From assembly GCF_047495875.1 (NCBI RefSeq), contig NC_092460.1:7058520-7122519 (forward strand): a stretch of 64,000 bases of DNA, read 5' to 3'. The notes under the pieces were generated by a model. The model did not search any database and was not told the origin of the DNA. It was given only the letters and a program-made list of their open reading frames with translations. The position numbers and the translations under genes were made by a program. Numbering within the stretch: position 1 is the stretch's first letter; each line of letters opens with the position of its first letter. Shown here one piece after another: positions 55,652-64,000 of the stretch. The DNA is from Pithys albifrons albifrons (Eukaryota > Chordata > Aves > Passeriformes > Thamnophilidae).

Positions 55652-58600
55652 TGAAGGGCAAAGTGTTCACACCAGCTGACCTCCACATGTCTGAGCTGTT
55701 CAGATGGGTTGACTGGATGACTCCTATGGTGCCTAGAGATAGATCTTCCTTAGGATTCAACTTCAGATAGTTTTGATCTACCATCTCTAAAACGTGGGGC
55801 TGTGGAGCAGGCATGTTGTGTCTGGTGTCCATTTAGGTAAATTTTGAGCATTTATGCCCTGGGCTTTCACCAGAAGGAGGCCCAGGCTACAGTGTAGTTT
55901 TGTAGTCACACATTGCATTTGTATATGCTCAGTAAAGCAGAATTTGCAGTGTGATGTGTTGCCTACCCATGTTAATTAGATTTCATAAAGACAAAGAAGT
56001 TGAGAAAAAATGTTCCTATAAGAGTGGAGGAGCATTACATGTTAGAAACAGCAACACTTGGGGTCACAGTTTTGTCCCTTGTGTTCTTCCATGAACTCAT
56101 CGTAGGGATGGTTAAGAGACCTTACATCTGCCCAGCTCCAAAAGTTGTACCACATAAATAAGACTGCACAATTAACACATGCCAAATAATATGAAGTAAG
56201 CTGAGTTGAGGCCTTAATTCATGGACCACTTCCCTCACAACCTAACACAGTGTCACGCAACAGCAATACAGCTCCTGATGGGTAATGGCATTAAGAGTGC
56301 TGAAGTCATGCTACAAAACTTGCTTAATGATTTGCATTTTTTCCCCATGTTACAAAATGCAGTTGAGCAGATGGATGCAGCCAGCTGTACATAGAGCTGT
56401 AGGGAGTACTGGCGAGAAAAGAGAGAGGGTTTTGTTAAGATAAATGTAATAATCTCTGTGATAATTAGTTTAATTTAGATCCTTGCATCTGACTCGGTTT
56501 TGACTAACCTTGTATGAAGCCTTTCTTGTCTTGCTGACGAGTCTGTGGATTTAGTTTGATTACAGTCCCTTTTTTTTGTTCTTGTGGATTGCTCACTGAT
56601 CACTGATATTTTTCATTAAGCAGTTGCTTTATTGCATTGTTATTTAGAGGGGAGTAATTTGTGTTTTCTAATTAATTTAATTCCAGGCACATTTAGTAAG
56701 TAGCTACAATAAGCCCGTTCAAGGGGTTTTAGGTCATATTGACATTGTTTGCCAGATGTGCTTGTTTGTTTTAAAACATTGTTAACTCTGTGATGACAAC
56801 AGCCCCATTCAATTGCTTGACTCTTTCATCTTCTCTAAGCTCTATCTCCAAAACTCCCCAAAATCAGAGGAGGCATTTCAGGTACTAGTGAGAGATATCC
56901 ATGGGCATCAAATCACAGAGGAATTATACTGCAAACCTTGTCAATATAAACTATTACTATTCTAGTATCAGGTTTGAGGACAAAGCAGGGACAAGCCTTT
57001 TAGCTTTTCTTAGGCAGGGCTATGAAGCCATTACTCCAGCCACTAAAAAGCTGGACAATGCCAAAAAGACGCAAACTGGGTGTTAAGTCCATGCTTGGCC
57101 CATTTACCTCTGAAAAATTTGCAGTGAGACTCCAGGGGAAAACAGGCAGCCAGGAGGATGAGCTTCCAAGCAAGGTATGGCATGAGCAGTGATGAGACAC
57201 GTTAATGGAATCAAAAGATGAATATTGTAATTCATAGTTGTCACTATCCCAAATTCATAGGCTTGGGCAATTTCTTTGCCAGAAGCTTTTTGGAAAAGCT
57301 TGGCATTTTCTCGCTAGTGGTGCTCCCAGGATTTGGGGGTTATTCAAGCTCTTCGTGTTCATCACTGTTAAGTACTGTATCCATTCCATCATCTGAGCAT
57401 GAAAACTACCCATTATACCTATCATTTGCTCATTTGGCCTGCTGCGTCAAGAGCTGGTGTTCTAAAATGAGACCCTAATTAGATGAATAAATAACATTTT
57501 CACAGGGAAATGTACAGGCAGGTTATTCCCCTGACTATCAACTTGTCCCATGAAAAACTACTAACATTTGTTAAAATGTTTGGCAGTCACTTATTTTGGT
57601 AAAAAGTCGATTACTGCTTGTTCTGCAGCAAAGTCTGGCACAGAGTAGTGGCACTGTAAGATACATCAACTTCTGAAGGACCAGCCAGACTATGGTCTTG
57701 ATGTGTTTTTCGTTATTTATGGTTGCTACAGCTAAAGTTAATGACAAACTTTGAAGGAAAAGTTTGTTCAGTAGTTCAGACTTATTAAATTTTAACGTTT
57801 AATGCTTGTGATGGAATAAACTGAATTTTGTGACAAAATGAACCAACAGCCCGGCTGCATTTCCACTTTATATTTTGGAGGGAGTATTTAAATTGCTCTT
57901 ATATCTTTTCTGTCTCATGCTGGTGTGTTAAGGGTGCATGTGTGCACAGGGATATGTTCTACCTATTGATTTAATAGGAAAGAGCATCTCTTGGAAAGGG
58001 AGAGTAAACGTGTGTGCATGCATGTGGAAGGAGGGAGAGAGAGAGGAGAACCTCTGTGTGTGTGTTTATCTCGATGATAAATGATGCCTGTTAAAACTGT
58101 GGCTTGCCATGAACGTTATTAGTGCTTTCCTCTTTAAGTGTAATATACAAACACAGTCACATCAGCAGAAATGAAGCTGCAGTCTTGATTGTTTAGTTCA
58201 AACAGTTTTGATGTTTCATTGTCCCTCAATCAATCAGTGCCTGGAGCGATATCAGCTATTGGCTGGGAATGCATCAGAGTGATATGCAGAGCACAGATAT
58301 TCCTCAAAAGCTTGAAAATACTTCATTTAAAATACTTGTTACAGTATGCATTCCAGTCTGAGAGCAATAGCAAAGTGAGCACTGATCATAATTTTTTATT
58401 GTTCATCTTCCCTATTCAGAACTAACATCTCCCAAATTACTTTAAAATAAACATCTTCCTTGATAGATTTGCAATTCACTTGCATCACTTATTTTATTCT
58501 CTGTGTAAAAGTTAGATGAGGGCATGGGTTTTAGAATAAACAAAATGCATAAAGTAGAAAACGTAATGCGGCATAAATGCCACATAAATCACATGCTAAA

Positions 58601-59284
58601 GACAAAAAGCAGATTTCAAACATCTGAATTACTGAGCACTTAATGTGGATTGTAATCTGTGTTTTGGTTTATGTTTGTTTCTAGAGTGTCACACAGAGCA
58701 AAATGTGGGGATTTTCCTCTCTTCCAACAGTGGTGGAAAAGGGAGGTCCTTTTCCTGCATTGTAGGTAAATCCCCGGACAAGTGTTTCCTTTGCTGCTGG
58801 CAACTGGGCTATATGCACAAGTAGTTGATTGAAATCTCTCTTGAGTTCTCTTGCTCATCACAGAGCTAGTAAGAGACTGCTTCAAAATGTAAAATTGTCC
58901 TTGAAAAAACCTTCCCTGGTGCCCTCCCAGTTGTTTCTTCCTTTACATCACCTGCAACCTGTGTAAGCCCCCCCCTTCTCCAAGCTCCTGAGCTTCCCCC
59001 CGGGGGTCAGGGCACTGGCAGTGCTATTCTCAAGCCGCAGCTCTCTGAAATTGTAGCTAACAGATAAAATTTCAGGCTTCAAAGTGTTACACTTAGGATG
59101 GACAGAAAGGAAAAAACATGTGTTTTCTCAGTAATATTCACATTTTTAGCCATGAAAGCTTGTTCATCCTCATGCTTTTGTTTTCCTTTGCTCATCCTGC
59201 ACCTCTTGGCTCAAGCCAGTGCCCATTTTTCCATTCCAAAATCAATTTCTAGCGAAATACTTTTTAAAAAATCAACCTGTTCCC

Positions 59285-59600
59285 CCTGCACCTCCGCGAT
59301 TGGTCCGATAAAATCGCCGAGGCGATCGCGTCAAAAGGAAAGAGCCTCGGCTTAATTGTGAGCTGAGTCTCCCATAATCCAGGGGAGCATTTGAGATTCT
59401 GCCCAGGCGCTGGGTTTCGGCAGCCGCTGAGGGCTGTGGGTTTCTCTCCCAGCCTCCCGGCTGCTGCAGCACAAGTCAGCATAGCTAATGCAGATAGAGC
59501 TCTCCCCCCGCTCCCTCGTCCCCGTCTCTCGCTCGCTCTCCCTCTCCCTGCGCTTTGATTCGATATGAACAGACTGGTAACTCCGATGCGAGAGCGAAAG
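59285..59600 (+). promoter_or_regulatory. MAGI1: CpG-rich block, candidate internal promoter
   Basis: In a region otherwise poor in CpG, this block has clusters of CpG: CCGCG, TCGCCGAGGCGATCGCG at about 59295-59330, then CTCGTCCCCGTCTCTCGCTCG near 59515-59535, and CGATGCGAGAGCG near 59583-59595. An inverted CCAAT box (ATTGG, 59299-59303) and a homopyrimidine stretch at about 59503-59550 are also present. The block lies about 110 bases before the 32-base exon. These are the marks of a CpG-type promoter or a conserved regulatory element. No transcription start is visible from the sequence, so the call is an inference. Confidence 0.35.
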
Positions 59601-59712
59601 CTGACATAACTCTGCAGATGGCTACGTTTGGATGATACACCTAGGGATTTTTCTTTAAGGGAAGGTAACGTTTAATGCTAATGTTTATTTTTCCCTTGTT
59701 GCCTTTTTTCAG

Positions 59713-59744
59713 GACTGCCGGTCCCAAAGAAGAGCCCAAAGTCG
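59713..59744 (+). CDS. MAGI1: MAGI1 32-base microexon after PDZ2
   Basis: The exon is 32 bases, entered in phase 1 and left in phase 0, between TTTTTTCAG and the donor GTAAGC. With the last base of the PDZ2 exon it encodes GLPVPKKSPKS, the start of the basic, serine-rich linker between PDZ2 and PDZ3. It matches the sequence that follows QRG in MAGI1. It is the only exon boundary in the window in phase 0, so skipping it alone would shift the frame. The next exon should begin with a glutamine codon; it was not found before the window end. Confidence 0.92.
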
Positions 59745-62700
59745 GTAAGCACTTTTGAGCTACTATTTTTTGTCTGTTTGTCTGCTGTGAGGGAGAAAGG
59801 CATGAGTTTGGCTTGTTTGCTTTGTGGGTCTTGATTGTTTTAAGTTGTATTTCTGTGCAACCGTGATTACCTTGCACGGCTCCTGCTGCACGGGGAGATG
59901 AGAGAGGAATGCAGGACGGGAGGGGGACTTGTTTGCAAATAAAGCCTCAGGTTTACAGATCCGCTTCTCTGACAGATGAGCTTCTCTGTCGTTTAACTTA
60001 CCGAAAAAAAAGCTATTGTTTCCTTTTGGAAAGATGGGAGGCTCCACCTTCTCACCAGATAGCAATTCCTGTCGGGTGTTCATAGGCACCAACCTTTTCC
60101 ATTAACTCCCTGAGTTTTCTTGAGTACCCTTGGCTGAATTATTAACTGAGTGGGAAAGCATGCACCTTGTTGAGAGAGACAAAGCATGAACAGAGCATGA
60201 TTACAGTTCCCAGGGAATACAGTCAGCTGTCTGGGTGCTTGCTCTGGAGGCATTTTCATAGTAGAATTGTGCTGCAGGTGTAAGAGACCTTATTTCTTTT
60301 TAAAAAGCAATGACAGAACAGTATTTTCTAGTCCCCTCTGATCTTATTTCCATATAAAGCTGTTACCTGGATGACATGTTAGCTAGCAGCACGGAAGCCG
60401 TGATCTAAAGTATCATTAAAGCTCCATGCATGATATTATGGGAGAAATTAATGTGCTATTTGTATGCAACAAAAGGAAATGTTTTATTTTTAAAGGAAAT
60501 TAAATACTTAAATCTGAAAGTTTGCAGTTTTCTGTTGAGAGTGAGGGAAAGACAGAATTCTCTCCCAGGAGCTTTGGGGAAGCAGAGAGAGTGAGGTGTT
60601 TGCCGTGTTGTAAAATGGTGTGAAACTTCACCGACAGTCCGTGATGGGTGCCAAAACCTGCAGCTGGGCACAGCCCACCTCACAAACCTGGGCAAGAGGT
60701 TCATGAAGAGGCTGAGCAGAAGGCTCTTGCTTTTAGCACGAACTCTCTGTTCATCCAAAAAGAAAGCCCTGAAATAATTAATGTGATTCTGATGGCTTAG
60801 GGCAGCGCTGATTAAAGTCATGTGAGCCCAGGCCTCTACCATTGTCAGCTCGCATTAATGTTGAGAGGCAGAAGTGCGGGGTGTGCTCCCTCGCAAATCA
60901 CAGCCTTGTCAGACCCTGCGTGCTCGTTGCTGTCATACGTGGGGATTATTTCAGCCTTCGGAAAAACAGAAGCGAGTGTGTAAAATACATACGCGTCTGG
61001 CACGTTTCTATTCTCTGCCTCCAGTTCTTCCCCTGGTCGGAGCAGGATTGGCTGCACGCGATCTGGACTCCGACTTGTATCATTAAACCATCCCTAATCA
61101 ATGAGTCTTGGTCTTTCCAAAGCCTGGAGGCTCTTACTCTGCCACACACACATTTGGCACCAGGTGAAGCAGGATCCTGCTGTGTCAGACACCTCTCTGG
61201 TTGACAGCTATGCACTGTAAAAATCTGAGCAGCATCTAAATCCATGTTGGGATAATCCTGCTTTGGTGAACAAAGAGGCTGCTTACAAACAGGTGTAGCT
61301 GTGCAGCAGCAGGTTTCTCCCTACTATTTGCTTTGAGGAGCCTGTCAGCATTGGGAAAGCAGTCTCATTCCCCAGTGTGCCTCTCCTCAGCCCTCTCACT
61401 TTGCCCTAGGGTCCCTTCAGTAATTTTTCCTATGCTGCTAGGCGGTGCTGTTGCCTCTAAAGTGCAGGATTCACAAAAAGCAGAGCCTCCTGTTCCCCCT
61501 GCCTGCACACGGGATCGTTGGCAGCAGCAATTAGCAGCGATGTTGTGCACTGCCGCATTGTGCGGCAGCTTTAATGACTGACCGCTCCTCGGAGGCAGAG
61601 CCGGCTCAGCAGAGCCACTTCTTCATCCCTGGGCACTGGTGACATGCAGGGATTGAGCATGGAAACCTGGAACAAAGTGCATTGGGCCATCCTTGTGCAG
61701 AGGAGGAAATTGTCCTCGAGGCTCTCTGGGATGGATTTACACAAACTCCAGAGCTCATGTGGCCAAGGGGATGGTCAAAAGCAGCAAAGTGGTGGTGTTG
61801 GAAACACTTCCCTTCTTCAGTTTGTTGGAGGGCTGCTGCTCAGCTGTGGAGTACAGAGAGCCCGACCTGACCCTCTTGGCCATAAAGATTCCTGCACATG
61901 ACAGGTGACCACCAGGCCTGTCCCACTGGCATGCTCCCTGACTGGAATGCCATCTCACTGAACTCTGCCCCAGTGTTGCCCAGGGATGCACTGAATCCCA
62001 AGGACTCCCAGTTTGCTGCTGCACTGGCAGTGATGGGGTGAATGTGGATGCTGCTGGGAGAGCCTGTGCTGTGGACTGTCCCTGGCACTGCACAGCTGCC
62101 TGTGAGGCTGGGGGAATGTGCTGCCCATTTCCCCTGTGGCCTTCACTCAATGCATGGGTACTGTTTTCCAGCATTCCTTGTTAAGTAAGTGAGCTGCAGT
62201 CAGAGGACAGCATACATCCAGGCTAGGAGCAGTTGGCTTGATCTTAACTTGTCCCTATTCTTTGTTTCTTCTGCTGCATCGAGGAAGTCAGGACTCAGGT
62301 GTCTATCCTCTTCGGTTTTGCTCAAGAGAGGAGCCCTCTTGTTACCTCATATCCTTTCCCAAAGTCCAGACACAATCCCAACTTATTGCCAGTGGCTGCT
62401 GTTTCTCAAAGGAGTCCTATTTTTAGCTGTCAGCCCCAAGCCCCAATTCCCAAAAGGCCAACTTCAGGTTGTTGGTGCTGCCTGGCTGTTAGTGCTGGGG
62501 CTGTGACACAGCCTGGGAATATTTTTCCTACTCGATTTTCCTGGGCTGTATTTTTCAGCCTATGTGTATCTTCTCATAAGCTTTGCACATCTCATATTTT
62601 AAGGAGAGTTTTTCAGCCGTGGGGAAAGAGCCAAATTAGGAAAAAAAACCCTTTGCAGTCATACATGGGAATGGACATTTCCAAGTTTTTTATTCCCCTT

Positions 62701-64000
62701 TCCCTGACCAAAGATACATTTCCAGCAACTCTCTGTGCTGCTTGTTTGTTTTCAGTTTCCCATTGATTCTTTTTTAGATGAAAATTAATATTATTTTTGC
62801 GTTGAACAGCTAGGGATATACATTTTCAGTGTGCAGGTTCTCTAGTATATCAGTTTCCCCTGGAATTATCATGGTATAGCATGGATGAAACTGAACTTTT
62901 TTTCCCCTTTTTTTTCTTGTTGCTTGCATCAAAATACTCCACAAGGGGGCAAAGATTCCCATTTCCAGCTCAGTTTGCTTCACTACCAGGACCAGTTTCT
63001 CCAAAATGCTTTAGAGCACAAAATCTGCAGCTAGATCATCAGAAGACAAGATCACTGCAGGGGGCATAAAGTGCTAAGCTCTTCCAAAAGTCTGATTTTT
63101 TTTCCTTTGGATTTAAATAAATACATTGTCAGCATAGCTGAATTGTGGCCAAAAATGCAATTCCTCTGCACAGCCTGTCCCTGACAAGAGACTTGCCACA
63201 TATTTTGGGTGGATCAGCAGCACTTGGGGCTCTGCCAGTGTCCTCTTTTTGTCAAAGAAGAAATTGGTTCCACAGCATCTTTGTACAACACATCCCTCTT
63301 CATTCAGAGACTGGCTTTTCTTCCGTGCCTTGAACTGCCATGGGAAAACCCACAGAAACTCTTCCTTTTTGCAGTTTTGTACCTTCATCTTCTGGTTTGC
63401 AGGATGAGCGCAGCAAAGTTTCAGCCACAGTGTAGGGAAGTTGGCACAGGCTTCTCAAACCTGACCTGGAGCTTGAGTAGCGCACAAGAGGCTCCAGCTT
63501 TCCATGTGTATATTTTGTTATAGCAGTAAGGGTTTTTATCCCATCACCTGTATTTAAATGTGCAGTCTACTTATATGGACTTGAGGTAGCCATCATGGTC
63601 TTGATTTCTAACCAGTTTTGGTCAAGTGTCTTTCTGGCAAGCTATTGATGTTTATCAGCAGCTCTGGAGAAGATCATGGGCTTCAGAGAGTCAGGGGTGC
63701 TCTTACTGACTCAGTTCAGTGTCCCATTCCTTTGGCAGCTATTGTCAGAAGTCAATACAATTCAGTTGATCTGCTTTACTTTGTTCTGAAAAACCCGATC
63801 AGCATCTCAGGCTGAGGTCTGAACTGCCCTTTCTGCAGCACTCAGTCACCAAACAGCCTCGTGCTCATCTGGGTGCAGTTTAACAGCTTTCCTGCCCATG
63901 TGTGTGAACTGAGAGAGCCAGACCCAGACCAGGAAGATCAACCCTAAAGCCAGCAACAAGACAGGAGATGCAGAAGCCATCCTTTCATTGACATGGTGGT
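59745..64000 (+). other. MAGI1: MAGI1 intron, 5' part
   Basis: Intron continuing past the window end. I looked for a phase 0 exon resembling the MAGI1 linker that precedes PDZ3 and did not see one. The open frames at 61300-62800 are short, overlapping and unlike known proteins. No RNA gene or transposon was recognised. Confidence 0.65.

Noticed and set aside
59567..59612. Fourteen-codon open frame starting ATGAAC in the CpG-rich block as a coding first exon
   Set aside because: It ends at TAA without reaching a splice donor, so it could be at most an upstream ORF in a 5' leader.

Overview
This is vertebrate nuclear DNA holding the middle of one large, intron-rich gene on the + strand. The coding pieces, joined in order, read as the scaffold protein MAGI1 (membrane-associated guanylate kinase, WW and PDZ domain containing 1). 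MAGI1 is preferred over MAGI2 and MAGI3 because of the linker after the GK region ([17 protein letters not shown], then [10 protein letters not shown]), the [14 protein letters not shown] stretch after the first WW domain, and the VHTEELDSEL microexon. Fragments of CR1 LINE retrotransposons, one with a typical avian CR1 3' end, point to a sauropsid, most likely a bird. The species cannot be fixed from the sequence.

Layout: eleven exons are supported by reading frame, splice signals, phase and family match: 7841-7960 (part of the GK domain), 19652-19858 (end of GK and linker), 22748-22958 and 26427-26509 (WW1), 29731-29766 (36-base microexon), 34128-34185 and 36402-36490 (WW2), 37423-37515 (proline-rich linker), 41147-41329 and 42510-43130 (PDZ1, linker, complete PDZ2), and 59713-59744 (32-base microexon). 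The gene runs off both ends of the window: the N-terminal PDZ and the start of GK lie upstream, and PDZ3 to PDZ5 lie downstream. About 97 percent of the window is intron. No second protein gene, tRNA, rRNA or CRISPR array was recognised.

The introns hold three CR1 fragments (about 18070-18390 on the minus strand; 41870-41942 and 45075-45682 on the plus strand), several short tandem or homopolymer repeats, and a CpG-rich stretch at about 59285-59600 just upstream of the 32-base microexon.

The most interesting signals concern alternative products of the gene. At 50003-50043 an exon-like 41-base segment has strong splice signals, the same entry and exit phases as the 32-base microexon, and a peptide start resembling it (GLPGKK against GLPVPKK), so it may be an undescribed alternative exon. 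Others are a NAGNAG acceptor at 22745-22750, a possible intronic polyadenylation product ending just after PDZ2, and the CpG-rich block as a candidate internal promoter. All four are inferences that need transcript data.
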